Shown here: piece after piece, positions 8,176 to 16,931 of the stretch
Layout of the letters: each line of letters opens with the position of its first letter
How positions within the stretch are numbered: the first letter of the stretch is position 1
The notes under the pieces: generated by a model
Databases searched by the model: none
Told to the model about the DNA's origin: nothing
Seen by the model: the letters and a program-made list of their open reading frames with translations, nothing else
Assembly: GCF_025725685.1 (NCBI RefSeq)
Contig: NZ_CP107008.1
Coordinates: 1,178,001-1,242,000, forward strand
Direction: 5' to 3'
Length of the DNA stretch: 64,000 bases
Origin: Halomonas sp. M4R1S46
GTDB taxonomy: Bacteria > Pseudomonadota > Gammaproteobacteria > Pseudomonadales > Halomonadaceae
Program-made: the position numbers and the translations under genes

Positions 8176-9051
8176 TCAGCCATGGGCCCGGGCCGCCGGA
8201 GGTGCGGCGGCGGGGCGATGATAGACCAGGTGGCGGCCGGGGCGGGCGAAGCCGACCAGCAGCAGGTCGGCCGCCCGGGCCTGCTCCACCGCCAGGGCGG
8301 TGGCCGCCGAGACGGCCACCAGGGCGCCGATGCCGGCGCTGGCGCTCTTGTGGACCATCTCGTAGCTGGCGCGGCTCGAGACCAGGGCGAAGCCGTCGGC
8401 GTCGGGGCCTCCCTGCCGCGACAGGGCGCCGATCAGCTTGTCCAGGGCGTTGTGGCGGCCCACGTCCTCGCGGACCAGCCGGATGCGCCCGAGCCCGTCG
8501 CACCAGGCCGCGCCGTGCGTGGCACCGGTGGCCGCCTGCAGTGCCTGGTGATCGGCCAGTCCGGCCAGGGCACGCTGGATGGCCGCGTCGGCCAGTGCCG
8601 GCGCCTGCACCACCGGAATGGGCCGGATCGCCTGCTCCAGCGCCTCGGTGCCGCACAGGCCGCAGCCGGTGCGCCCGGCCAGGTTGCGCCGGCGGGCCTT
8701 GAGTTCCGCCAGTCGCTGGCTGGCGATCGTCAGGTGCACGGCCAGTCCCCGCGTTTCCTCGCGGACCGTCAGGTCATAGCACTCGTGAGGGTGCGCCAGG
8801 AGCCCCTCGGAGAGGCTGAAGCCCAGGGCGAAGTCCTCGAGGTCCTCGGGCGTGGCCATCATCACCGCGTGGGAGATGCCGTTGTAGACCAGCGCCACCG
8901 GCACCTCCCGGGCCAGGGCATCCTCGAGCGCCTCGGCGTACCAGCCCGTGGGGCCACGGTGGACCTCCACGGGGTGGCGCGCCACCGCGGAGGCCGCGTC
9001 CGCTCCTGGCTCGCCGGCCACACGCCCCCTTGCCTCCGCGTTCGCGGTCAT
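8176..9051 (-). CDS. fdhD: Formate dehydrogenase sulfurtransferase FdhD (FdsC)
   Basis: FdhD receives sulfur from a cysteine desulfurase and inserts it into the bis-molybdopterin cofactor, making apo-formate dehydrogenase active. This 291-residue protein carries the CGLCG cysteine motif (in RTGCGLCGTEALEQ), the VREDVGRHNALDKLIG block and the SSRASYEMVHKSASAGI block diagnostic of the family. The ATG at 9051 overlaps the fdsA stop in an ATGA arrangement, indicating translational coupling; the open frame upstream of it is a shadow inside fdsA. Confidence 0.93.
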   Translation of the reverse strand: MTANAEARGRVAGEPGADAASAVARHPVEVHRGPTGWYAEALEDALAREVPVALVYNGISHAVMMATPEDLEDFALGFSLSEGLLAHPHECYDLTVREETRGLAVHLTIASQRLAELKARRRNLAGRTGCGLCGTEALEQAIRPIPVVQAPALADAAIQRALAGLADHQALQAATGATHGAAWCDGLGRIRLVREDVGRHNALDKLIGALSRQGGPDADGFALVSSRASYEMVHKSASAGIGALVAVSAATALAVEQARAADLLLVGFARPGRHLVYHRPAAAPPAARAHG

Positions 9052-11936
9052 GGCGTCGCTTCCGGGTGGGGCGCCGTGGTATCCCGGGCCGTGTCCAGGT
9101 ACTCGCGCTGCACCCGGTCGAAGTCGTCGAAGCGGCGCTGCCAGGCGGAGGGCCGGCTGACCTTCTCCACCTGGACCGCGGTGACCTTGTACTCGGGACA
9201 GTTGGTGGCCCAGTCGGAGCTGTCGGTGGTGATCACGTTGGCGCCGCTGCCCGGGTGGTGGAAGGTGGTGTAGACCACCCCGGGTTGCATGCGCTCGCTG
9301 AGCCGTGCCCGCAGCACCGTCTGGCCGGCGCGGCTGGTGATGCCCAGCCAGTCGCCGTCGCGGATGCCGCGCACCTCGGCGTCGGACGGATGCAGCTCGA
9401 GCACGTCCTCGTCGTGCCACACCTGGTTGTCGGTGCGCCGGGTCTGGGCGCCGACATTGTACTGGGAGAGGATCCGCCCGGTGGTCAGCAGCAGCGGGAA
9501 GCGGCGGCTGGCGCGCTCCTCGGTGGCCACGTACTCGGTGATCGCGAAGCGGGCCTTGCCGATCGGGAAGTCAACCTCGTGCATGGTCGGGGTGCCCAGC
9601 GGATGCTCGGCGTTGCAGGGCCACTGCAGGCTGCCCTGCGTCTCGAGCCGGGCGTAGCTGACCCCGGCGAAGGTCGGGGTGAGCCGGGCGATCTCGTCCA
9701 TGATCTCGGACGGGTGGGCGTAGTCCATGGGGTAACCCAGGGCCCGGGCCAGCTCGAGGGTGACCTCCCAGTCGGCCTTGCCGGCCAGCGGCGGCATCAC
9801 CTTGCGGACGCGGTTGATGCGCCGCTCGGCGTTGGTGAAGGTGCCATCCTTCTCCAGGAAGCTCGAGCCCGGCAGCAGCACATGGGCGTACTTGGCGGTC
9901 TCGTTGAGGAAGATGTCCTGGACGATCAGGCACTCCAGCGAGGACAGCGCCGCCTCCACGTGCTGGGTGTCGGGGTCGGACTGGGCGATGTCCTCGCCCT
10001 GGACGTAGAGCGCCTTGAAGCTGCCCTCGATGGCGGCGTCGAACATGTTGGGGATGCGCAGCCCCGGCTCGTCGTCGAGCTCGACGCCCCAGGCCGCCTC
10101 GAACCGCCCGCGGGCCTCGGCATCGGCGACATGCTGGTAGCCCGGCAATTCATGGGGGAAGGAGCCCATGTCGCAGGAGCCCTGCACGTTGTTCTGGCCG
10201 CGCAGCGGGTTCACGCCCACGCCCTCGCGGCCGATGTTGCCGGTGGCGAGTGCCAGGTTGGCGATGCCCATCACCATGGTCGAGCCCTGGCTGTGCTCGG
10301 TGACGCCCAGGCCGTAGTAGATGGCACCGTTGCCGGCGGTGGCGTAGGTGCGCGCGGCGCGGCGCACGGCCTCGGCGGGCACGCCGGTGATCGCCTCGCT
10401 GGCCTCGGGGGCGTGGCGCTCGTCACGGATGAACTCGCGCCAGGCACGATACGCCTCGGTGTCGCAGCGCTCGGCGATGAAGTCGTGGTCCTCCAGGCCT
10501 TCCGCGACCACCACATGGGCCAGGGCGTTGACCAGTGCCACGTTGGTGCCCGGGCGCAGCGGCAGGTGCTGGGCGTCCTCGAGGTGGGGCGTCTTGAGCA
10601 GGTCGATGCGCCGCGGGTCGGCGACGATCAGCGAGGCGCCCTGGCGCAGCCGCTTGCGCATCAGCGAACCGAACACCGGGTGGGCGTCGGTGGGGTTGGC
10701 GCCGATGACGATGATGGCGTCGGCCTCCATCACCGAGTCGAAGGTCTGGGTGCCGGCGGACTCGCCCAGGGTGGTCTTGAGCCCGTAGCCGGTGGGCGAG
10801 TGGCAGACCCGTGCGCAGGTGTCGGTGTTGTTGTTGCCGAAGGCCGCGCGGATCAGCTTCTGCACCAGGTAGGTCTCCTCGTTGGTGCAGCGCGAGGAGG
10901 TGATGCCACCGATGCTCTCGCGGCCGTGCTCGGCCTGGATCGCCTGGAGGCGCTCGGCGGCGAAGGCGATGGCCTCCTCCCAGCCGACCTGGCGCCAGGG
11001 CTGGTCGAGGGACGCGCGGACCATCGGCGTGGTGATGCGGTCCGGGTGGGTGGCATAGCCGAAGGCGAAGCGACCCTTGACGCAGGAGTGGCCGTGGTTC
11101 GCGTCGCCGCCCTTGTAGGGGACCATGCGTACCAGCTGGTCGCCCTTCATCTGCGCCTCGAAGGAGCAGCCCACGCCGCAGTAGGCACAGGTGGTGATCA
11201 CGCTGTGCTCGGGCTGGCCGGCGTCGATGACGCTCTTCTCCATCAGCGTCGAGGTCGGGCAGGCCTGGACGCAGGCGCCGCAGGACACGCACTCGGAGTC
11301 CATGAACGCCTCGGCCTGCCCCGCGGCGACCTTCGAGTCGAAGCCGCGGCCGTCGATGGTCAGCGCGAAGGTCCCCTGGACCTCCTCGCAGGCCCGCACG
11401 CAGCGCGAGCAGACGATGCACTTGCTGGGGTCGAAGCTGAAGTAGGGGTTGGAGTGATCCTGCTCGGCGGCCAGGTGGTTCTCGCCCTCGAAGCCGTAGC
11501 GCACCTCGCGCAGGCCCACGGCACCGGCCATGTCCTGCAGCTCGCAGTCGCCGTTGGCCGGGCAGGTCAGGCAGTCCAGCGGGTGGTCGGAGATGTAGAG
11601 CTCCATGATGTTGCGGCGCAGCCGGGCCAGGCGGTCGTTCTGGGTGGTGACCCTCATGCCCTCGGCGACCGGGGTGGTGCAGGCCGCCGGGGTGCCGCGC
11701 TTGCCCTCCACCTGGACGGCGCACAGCCGGCAGGAGCCGAAGGCCTCCAGGCTGTCGGTGGCGCACAGCTTGGGAATGTTGATATCGGCGAGCGCCGCGG
11801 CGCGCAGCACCGAGGTGCCCTCGGGCACGCTGATCGCCACGCCGTCGACCTCGAGGCGCACCGGGGCCGCGTCGGCGGCGGGCGCCGGCGTGCCGAGATC
11901 CCTGTCGTGCTGGCGGGGGTCGAAATGCTGAATCAT
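9048..11936 (-). CDS. fdsA: NAD-dependent formate dehydrogenase alpha (catalytic molybdenum) subunit
   Basis: This 962-residue catalytic subunit oxidises formate to CO2 at a bis-molybdopterin centre. Domains in order: N-terminal [2Fe-2S] ferredoxin-like (CATDSLEAFGSCRLC), the NADH-G His/Cys cluster (HPLDCLTCPANGDCELQ), two [4Fe-4S] clusters (CIVCSRCVRAC and CVSCGACVQACP), the CAYCGVGC cluster that begins the oxidoreductase core, and the C-terminal molybdopterin dinucleotide-binding domain. The metal ligand is Cys378 in NTDTCARVCHSPTG, where selenium enzymes have selenocysteine. Start and stop overlap fdsB and fdhD by ATGA, so the three are coupled. The layout is that of the cytosolic Cupriavidus/Rhodobacter FdsABG enzyme. 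Mo is assumed; W cannot be excluded. Confidence 0.95.
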   Translation of the reverse strand: MIQHFDPRQHDRDLGTPAPAADAAPVRLEVDGVAISVPEGTSVLRAAALADINIPKLCATDSLEAFGSCRLCAVQVEGKRGTPAACTTPVAEGMRVTTQNDRLARLRRNIMELYISDHPLDCLTCPANGDCELQDMAGAVGLREVRYGFEGENHLAAEQDHSNPYFSFDPSKCIVCSRCVRACEEVQGTFALTIDGRGFDSKVAAGQAEAFMDSECVSCGACVQACPTSTLMEKSVIDAGQPEHSVITTCAYCGVGCSFEAQMKGDQLVRMVPYKGGDANHGHSCVKGRFAFGYATHPDRITTPMVRASLDQPWRQVGWEEAIAFAAERLQAIQAEHGRESIGGITSSRCTNEETYLVQKLIRAAFGNNNTDTCARVCHSPTGYGLKTTLGESAGTQTFDSVMEADAIIVIGANPTDAHPVFGSLMRKRLRQGASLIVADPRRIDLLKTPHLEDAQHLPLRPGTNVALVNALAHVVVAEGLEDHDFIAERCDTEAYRAWREFIRDERHAPEASEAITGVPAEAVRRAARTYATAGNGAIYYGLGVTEHSQGSTMVMGIANLALATGNIGREGVGVNPLRGQNNVQGSCDMGSFPHELPGYQHVADAEARGRFEAAWGVELDDEPGLRIPNMFDAAIEGSFKALYVQGEDIAQSDPDTQHVEAALSSLECLIVQDIFLNETAKYAHVLLPGSSFLEKDGTFTNAERRINRVRKVMPPLAGKADWEVTLELARALGYPMDYAHPSEIMDEIARLTPTFAGVSYARLETQGSLQWPCNAEHPLGTPTMHEVDFPIGKARFAITEYVATEERASRRFPLLLTTGRILSQYNVGAQTRRTDNQVWHDEDVLELHPSDAEVRGIRDGDWLGITSRAGQTVLRARLSERMQPGVVYTTFHHPGSGANVITTDSSDWATNCPEYKVTAVQVEKVSRPSAWQRRFDDFDRVQREYLDTARDTTAPHPEATP

Positions 11937-13489
11937 GAGCGGTCTCCTTCCGGCGCTCGCCGAAAGTCGTCGGGGAAGTGGGTCAGGGCGCTGCGCACCG
12001 GGAAGGGCGTCATGCCACCCATGGCGCACAGCGAACCGTCTTCCATGGTGTCGCAGAGCTCGCCGAGGAGCTCGAGGTTGGCGTCGCGGTTGTCGCCGGC
12101 GAGGACTCGCTCGATCACCTCCACGCCGCGGGTCGAGCCGATGCGGCAGGGGGTGCACTTGCCGCAGGATTCGACCTTGCAGAATTCCATCGAGAAGCGG
12201 GCCTGGGCGGCCATGTCCACGCTGTCGTCGAACATCACCACGCCGCCGTGACCGACCCCCGCACCGACTTCGGCGAAGGTTTCGTAGTCCAGTGGCATGT
12301 CCCACTGGCTCTCGGGCAGGTAGGCACACAGCGGTCCGCCGACCTGGACGGCGCGCAGCGGACGACCGCTGGCGGTGCCGCCGCCGAAGTCTTCCATCAG
12401 CGTGCGCAGGGTGGTGCCGAAGGCCAGCTCCACCAGGCCGCCGCGCTTGACGTTGCCGGCCAGCTGCAGCGCCAGGGTGCCGCGGGAGCGGCCCATGCCG
12501 TGATCGGCGTAGGCCAGCGCGCCCTCGGCGAGGATGAAGGGCACGGCGGCCAGCGACAGCACGTTGTTGACCACGGTGGGCCGGCCGAACAGCCCCTCGA
12601 TGGCCGGCAGCGGCGGCTTGAAGCGGACCAGGCCGCGCTTGCCCTCGAGGCTCTCCAGCAGCGAGGTCTCCTCGCCACAGATGTAGGCGCCGGCGCCCAG
12701 GCGCACCTCCAGGTGGAAGGCGCGGCCGCTGTCGCGGATATCCTCGCCCAGGTAGCCGGCGGCCTCGGCCCGGGCGATGGCGGCGTCGAGGATCTCCTTG
12801 GCCAGCGGGTATTCCGAGCGCAGGTAGATGTAGCCCTGGGTGGCGCCCACGGCGAGCCCGGCGATGGCCATGCCCTCGATCAGCATGTAGGGATCGCATT
12901 CCATCACCAGGCGATCGGCGAAGGTGCCGGAGTCGCCCTCGTCGGCGTTGCAGACGATGTACTTCTGGTCCGCCGGGGTATCGAGCACCGTCTGCCACTT
13001 GATGCCGGTGGGGAAGGCCGCGCCGCCGCGGCCGCGCAGGCCGGAGGCCTTGACCTCCTCGACGATGTCCTGGGGCTCGCGGGTGAGCGCCGTCTCGAGG
13101 CCGCGGAAACCGTCGAGGGCCAGGTAGTCGGCGATCGACAGCGGGTCGGTGACGCCGATGCGGGCGAAGGTCAGACGCTGCTGACGTTCCAGGTAGGGAA
13201 TCGCCTCGGTCGGTCCCAGGGCCAGCGGGTGGGTGTCGCGGCCCTCGAGCAGGCCGGTGTCGAGCAGCGCCGGCACGTCGCCGGGCGCCACCGGGCCGTA
13301 GGCGACCCGGCCGGTGGCGGTCTCGACCTCCACCAGGGGTTCGAGCCAGGCCAGTCCCCGGGAGCCGTTGCGCACCAGGGTGAGGGCGAGGCCACGGACG
13401 CTGGCCTCGCGCTGGAGGCGGTCGGCGACGGCGTCGGCGTCGAGGGACAGCGACGTGGTGTCACGGGGCACGAAGACGCGTACAGACAT
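11933..13489 (-). CDS. fdsB: NAD-dependent formate dehydrogenase beta (NADH-binding, FMN) subunit
   Basis: FdsB carries FMN and a [4Fe-4S] cluster and passes electrons to NAD+. It is homologous to NuoF fused to a thioredoxin-like N-terminal domain, which fits the 518-residue length. The FMN/NADH site appears as GLRGRGGAAFPTGIKW and GAGAYICGEETSLLESLEG, and the cluster cysteines as ESCGKCTPCRIGSTRG near the C-terminus. The ATG at 13489 overlaps the fdsG stop by one base (TGATG). A longer open frame upstream runs through fdsG in the wrong phase and is not coding. Confidence 0.94.
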   Translation of the reverse strand: MSVRVFVPRDTTSLSLDADAVADRLQREASVRGLALTLVRNGSRGLAWLEPLVEVETATGRVAYGPVAPGDVPALLDTGLLEGRDTHPLALGPTEAIPYLERQQRLTFARIGVTDPLSIADYLALDGFRGLETALTREPQDIVEEVKASGLRGRGGAAFPTGIKWQTVLDTPADQKYIVCNADEGDSGTFADRLVMECDPYMLIEGMAIAGLAVGATQGYIYLRSEYPLAKEILDAAIARAEAAGYLGEDIRDSGRAFHLEVRLGAGAYICGEETSLLESLEGKRGLVRFKPPLPAIEGLFGRPTVVNNVLSLAAVPFILAEGALAYADHGMGRSRGTLALQLAGNVKRGGLVELAFGTTLRTLMEDFGGGTASGRPLRAVQVGGPLCAYLPESQWDMPLDYETFAEVGAGVGHGGVVMFDDSVDMAAQARFSMEFCKVESCGKCTPCRIGSTRGVEVIERVLAGDNRDANLELLGELCDTMEDGSLCAMGGMTPFPVRSALTHFPDDFRRAPEGDRS

Positions 13490-13980
13490 CAGACTACCTC
13501 CAGCAACTGGGTGCGCAGCTCGTCGACCAGGGCGTCGAAGCGGTCGGCGGTGACACGGCCCAGCACCCGGTCGTCGACGCGCAGCGAGGGGCCGCAGGCG
13601 CAGTTGCCCAGGCAGTAGACCGCCTCGAGGGTGATCTCCCGATCGGGCGTGGTCTGGTGGTAGTCGACGCCCAGGCGGGCCCTGGCGTGGGCCTCGAGCC
13701 GCCGGGCGCCTACCGCCTGGCAGGCCTCGGCGCGGCAGATCTGGACCACGTGGGTGCCGGGGGGCGTGGTGCGGAAGTGGTGGTAGAAGCTGATCACTCC
13801 ATGCACTTCGGCGCGGGTCTGGCCCAGCGATTCGGCGATGAGGGGGACCGCCCCCTCGGGGACGAAGCCGAAGCGGTCCTGGAGGGCATGGAGGATCGGC
13901 AGCAGCGCGCCGGGTTTGTGCTTGAGGGCGTCGATCTCGGCCTGGATCGACTGCGGCGTCCACTCACGGGAATCGCTCAT
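13489..13980 (-). CDS. fdsG: NAD-dependent formate dehydrogenase gamma subunit (NuoE-like)
   Basis: FdsG is a 163-residue thioredoxin-fold [2Fe-2S] protein of the NuoE/HoxE type, part of the diaphorase module with FdsB. Cluster ligands are visible in QICRAEACQAVGA and AVYCLGNCACGPSL. The ATG at 13980 begins MSDSREWTPQSIQAEI; an earlier ATG in the same frame would add a non-conserved leader lying within the divergent promoter region, so I rejected it. This is the first gene of the fds operon, separated by 125 bases from a divergent regulator. Confidence 0.92.
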   Translation of the reverse strand: MSDSREWTPQSIQAEIDALKHKPGALLPILHALQDRFGFVPEGAVPLIAESLGQTRAEVHGVISFYHHFRTTPPGTHVVQICRAEACQAVGARRLEAHARARLGVDYHQTTPDREITLEAVYCLGNCACGPSLRVDDRVLGRVTADRFDALVDELRTQLLEVV

Positions 13981-14002
13981 CGGGGCCACCTGGCTCTTGT
14001 CG

Positions 14003-14032
14003 TTTAGATATGCATGACAGTACATATTTAAG
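14003..14032. promoter_or_regulatory. Imperfect inverted repeat, candidate operator between fdsG and regulator
   Basis: Arms TTTAGATATG (14003-14012) and CATATTTAAG (14023-14032) are complementary at 8 of 10 positions with a 10-base spacer. They sit in an AT-rich patch between divergent genes. AT-rich split palindromes of this size are typical of ModE binding sites, and the neighbouring regulator has a ModE-type N-terminal domain. The assignment is inferred from position and symmetry. Confidence 0.5.
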
Positions 14033-14105
14033 AATTTGGCATGCACCACGGTCGCGACAAAGCTAGCATTGGTGTCTCCATTGCAAAATATGAAGCTTTG
14101 TTCAC

Positions 14106-15167
14106 ATGAGGCGAATCCGGATCACCCCCGCCTGGTACTTCAGCGACGAGACCGGCAATCAACTCGATCCCAAGCTGTTTGCCCTGCTCGAGGCGGTGCA
14201 TCGGCACGGCAAGCTCACCCGGGCCGCCGAGACGGTCGGTATCTCCTACCGCCATGCCTGGAACCTGCTCAACAAGTGGGGGGAGTTCTTCGGTATCGTG
14301 CTGGTCGAGCTCGAGCGGGGGCGGGGGGCCCGGCTGTCGGCCCTGGGCGAGAAGCTGCTGTGGGCCGAACAGCGGGTGATCGCCCGCCTGGGGCCCCAGC
14401 TCGAGAGCCTGGGCTCGGAGCTCAACCTGGCCATCCAGCAGACCCTGGAAGGGGTGAAGCCGGTGCTGCGCCTGCATGCCAGCCATGGCTATGCCGTCGA
14501 GCTGCTGCCGGAGTATCTCCACGACCTGCGCCTCGACCTGCAGTACTGCAGCCCCCGGGAGGCGCTGGCCGCGCTCCGGCGTGGCGCCTGTGACCTGGCC
14601 GGTTTCCACCTGCCCCGGGGGGCGCTCGGTGCCAGGGTGAGCCGCGACTATCGCGACCTGCTCAAGCCCAGGAGTCATCGCGTCCTGCGCTTCATCAGCC
14701 GCTGCCAGGGCCTGATGGTGGCGTCGGGCAATCCGCGAGGCATCGAGGGGCTCGCCGATCTGGCCATGGGTGAGACCCGCTTTATCAATCGCCAGGCGGC
14801 TTCGGGTACCCGGGCGCTACTGGACGGCCTGCTGGCCGAGGCGGGCGTGGCGTCGCGGCAGATTCCCGGCTACGAGCTCGAGGAATACACCCACTCGGCG
14901 GTGGCGGCCTATGTCGCCGCCGGCATGGCGGACGTGGGCTTCGGGGTGGAGGCGGCGGCGCGGCGTTTCGGCCTCGATTTCGTGCCGCTGGCGCTGGAGG
15001 ACTACCTGCTGGTCTGTCATCGCCGCACCCTGGCCGAGTCGAAGCTGTCGGCGCTGCGCGAGGTCCTCGCCGGCCGGGCCTTCCAGGACGCGGTGGCGGC
15101 GTTGCCGGGGTATTCACCGGACGGTTGCGGCACGGTAGAGAGCATCGAGTCACTGCTGCAGGGGTAG
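14106..15167 (+). CDS. ModE-type HTH regulator with periplasmic-binding-protein-like effector domain
   Basis: This 353-residue cytosolic regulator has an N-terminal winged helix like ModE (LFALLEAVHRHGKLTRAAETVGISYRHAWNLLNKW, about 19-55). A substrate-binding-like domain (PBP_like, about 120-340) follows, with RQAASGTRALLDGLLAEAG and EEYTHSAVAAYVAAGMADVGFG typical of molybdate/tungstate-sensing or related PBP domains. It lacks the TOBE/MOP domains of classic ModE. Divergent placement next to the molybdenum enzyme operon suggests it controls fds, perhaps in response to formate or to molybdate/tungstate. This is inference; related regulators in other bacteria are poorly characterised. Confidence 0.82.
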   Translation: MRRIRITPAWYFSDETGNQLDPKLFALLEAVHRHGKLTRAAETVGISYRHAWNLLNKWGEFFGIVLVELERGRGARLSALGEKLLWAEQRVIARLGPQLESLGSELNLAIQQTLEGVKPVLRLHASHGYAVELLPEYLHDLRLDLQYCSPREALAALRRGACDLAGFHLPRGALGARVSRDYRDLLKPRSHRVLRFISRCQGLMVASGNPRGIEGLADLAMGETRFINRQAASGTRALLDGLLAEAGVASRQIPGYELEEYTHSAVAAYVAAGMADVGFGVEAAARRFGLDFVPLALEDYLLVCHRRTLAESKLSALREVLAGRAFQDAVAALPGYSPDGCGTVESIESLLQG

Positions 15168-15180
15168 GGGAAGCCGGTCG

Positions 15181-15205
15181 AAAAAAACGGCGCCCGAGGG
15201 CGCCG
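15181..15205 (-). terminator. Rho-independent terminator of the nhaC-type gene
   Basis: The stem CGGCGCCC / GGGCGCCG (15188-15205) is followed, read on the minus strand, by seven consecutive Ts (15187-15181). It is a canonical intrinsic terminator for the minus-strand antiporter gene and lies between two convergent genes. Confidence 0.88.
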
Positions 15206-15238
15206 CGAAGCGGGGGGCGAGAGAGAGCAGAGGGTGGG

Positions 15239-16723
15239 TCAGGTCATCGCATAGCCCAGCACCACGAAGCCGCTGGCGGTCAGCAGGGCCCCGAGCAGCG
15301 CATAGGGGAACTGGGTCAGGCCGTGCTGCATCGGCAGGCAGCCGCTGCCTTGGGAGGAGAGCACCGAGGAATCGGAGAAGAAGCAGGCGTGGCTGCCGAA
15401 GCTCGACGCGGAGAGCAGCGCCCCCACCACCAGCGGCATCGGCGCGCCCATGTGCTGGGCCATGGGCACCACGATGGGAATCGAGATCACGAACACGCCC
15501 CAGGACGAGCCGGTGGCGAACACCACCACGGCCATGGAGACGAATACCAGGGCCGGCAGCAGGGCCACCGTCAGGTAGGGCGAGAGGGCGTCGATCATGA
15601 AGGCGGTCATGCCCAGCTGGTCGTTGACCTCGCGCAGCACGAAGCCCACGGCGACGATGGCCAGTGGCAGCATCATGGTGCGAAAGCCGTCCATGATGGC
15701 GTCCATCAGGGTGTTGAAGGTGGCCAGGCGCTGGATCAGGTAGAGCACCAGGGTGAACAGGGTGGCGACGATCACGCCCTTGAGCAGGTCGATCTCGAAC
15801 CAGGCGCTGGCGCCGATCAGCACGGCCATGGGGGCCAGGAAGTTGACCACGCCGAGCCAGGGGCGCATGGCCGGGGCGTCGTCGTCGCCGAGGGGCTGGT
15901 CCGGGGCGCCGTCGGGGATCGGCTGGCCGGCGCGGGCGCGGGCTTCGGCGGCCTTCATCGGCCCCAGGTCGGGCAGCTTGCCGATGGCGACCAGCAGCAC
16001 CAGGCCCATGGCCACCCAGCCGTAGAGCATGAAGGGGATCGACTGGATGTATAGCCACATGCCGGGGCCGTCGGTGGCCGCGTTGGTCTCCAGCAGTTCG
16101 GCGAAGTACACCGCCCAGGTGGACAGGGGCACCAGGATGCAGATCGGCGCCGCGGTGGAGTCGACGATGTAGGCCAGCTTCTCCCGGGAGACGCCGAAGC
16201 GGTCGGTGAGTCGCTTCATGGCCGCCGAGGTGGCCAGGGCATTGAGGTAGTCGTCGATGAAGATCAGCACGCCCAGCGCGGCGGTGCTGAGCAGCGACTG
16301 GCGGCGGGTCTTCACCATCCGCGTCATGAAGTGGCTGAAGCTCAGGGTGCAGCCCGACTTCTCGAGCATGGCGATGAAGCCGCCCATCAGGCCGCAGACC
16401 AGGATCAGCCAGGCGATGGTCTCGTTCATCATCACCGACAGCGAGATATCGGCGAGTTCACCGACGAAGTCGTCGGGCTGGAGCAGGATCAGCCCGGCGA
16501 GCACCCCGACCGCCAGGGCCTCGAGGGTGCGGTGGGTGGCGATGGCCACCACCAGCACGATCAGCGACGGCACCAGGCTGATCCAGCCGTAGTCCGTGCC
16601 CGGGCGATGGGCCAGCGTCAGCCCGACGACCGAGCCCAGCACGGCCAGCACCAGCAGCAGGGTGCGGCCCGTGCCGCGTCGGGCCGGCAGGGAGGGGGCG
16701 AAGGGATGGGTGGACTGGCTCAT
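15239..16723 (-). CDS. NhaC-family Na+/H+ antiporter-like membrane transporter
   Basis: This polytopic inner-membrane protein (494 residues) has roughly a dozen hydrophobic segments. Family motifs include FIDDYLNALATSAAMKRLTDRF, STAAPICILVPLSTWAVYF and ATGSSWGVFVISIPIVVPMAQ, plus SASSFGSHACFFSDSS near the C-terminus. The ATG at 16723 is preceded by GGAGGT; the open frame upstream of it is unsupported. NhaC members exchange Na+ for H+ or move organic cations and amino acids. Because it lies 208 bases downstream of a puuA gene in the same direction, it could export or import a polyamine-related compound; sodium/proton exchange is the default call. Confidence 0.85.
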   Translation of the reverse strand: MSQSTHPFAPSLPARRGTGRTLLLVLAVLGSVVGLTLAHRPGTDYGWISLVPSLIVLVVAIATHRTLEALAVGVLAGLILLQPDDFVGELADISLSVMMNETIAWLILVCGLMGGFIAMLEKSGCTLSFSHFMTRMVKTRRQSLLSTAALGVLIFIDDYLNALATSAAMKRLTDRFGVSREKLAYIVDSTAAPICILVPLSTWAVYFAELLETNAATDGPGMWLYIQSIPFMLYGWVAMGLVLLVAIGKLPDLGPMKAAEARARAGQPIPDGAPDQPLGDDDAPAMRPWLGVVNFLAPMAVLIGASAWFEIDLLKGVIVATLFTLVLYLIQRLATFNTLMDAIMDGFRTMMLPLAIVAVGFVLREVNDQLGMTAFMIDALSPYLTVALLPALVFVSMAVVVFATGSSWGVFVISIPIVVPMAQHMGAPMPLVVGALLSASSFGSHACFFSDSSVLSSQGSGCLPMQHGLTQFPYALLGALLTASGFVVLGYAMT

Positions 16724-16931
16724 GGGCGACCTCCGTTGTGCACTGTCGTGGGTCGGGCGGCAAGAGCCGGGGCAAGGGGGATTGTGGTTGTCATTTCGTG
16801 GCTCCCTTGGTGGCGGATGGATGAACGGGGTGACCGGGCCGGCACGGGGCGGCCCGCACCACCGCCGGCGAGGCGGGCCGGGGCATCGGGGACGCGGGTG
16901 GGATGCCGGCCGACCCGGCGTCGTCGGCGGC

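Noticed and set aside
8176..9420. A longer FdhD with 123 extra N-terminal residues
   Set aside because: The extension overlaps fdsA in another frame and is not conserved; the ATG at 9051 forms an ATGA overlap and gives family length.
9030..12251. A 1073-codon open frame on the plus strand opposite fdsA
   Set aside because: It is the antisense shadow of fdsA in a high-GC genome: low-complexity, no ribosome site, no recognisable domain, while fdsA is conserved throughout.
14036..14052. TTTGGCATGCACCACGG as a sigma-54 promoter for the fds regulator
   Set aside because: The -24 GG-like part is present but the required GC at -12 with TTGC context is missing.
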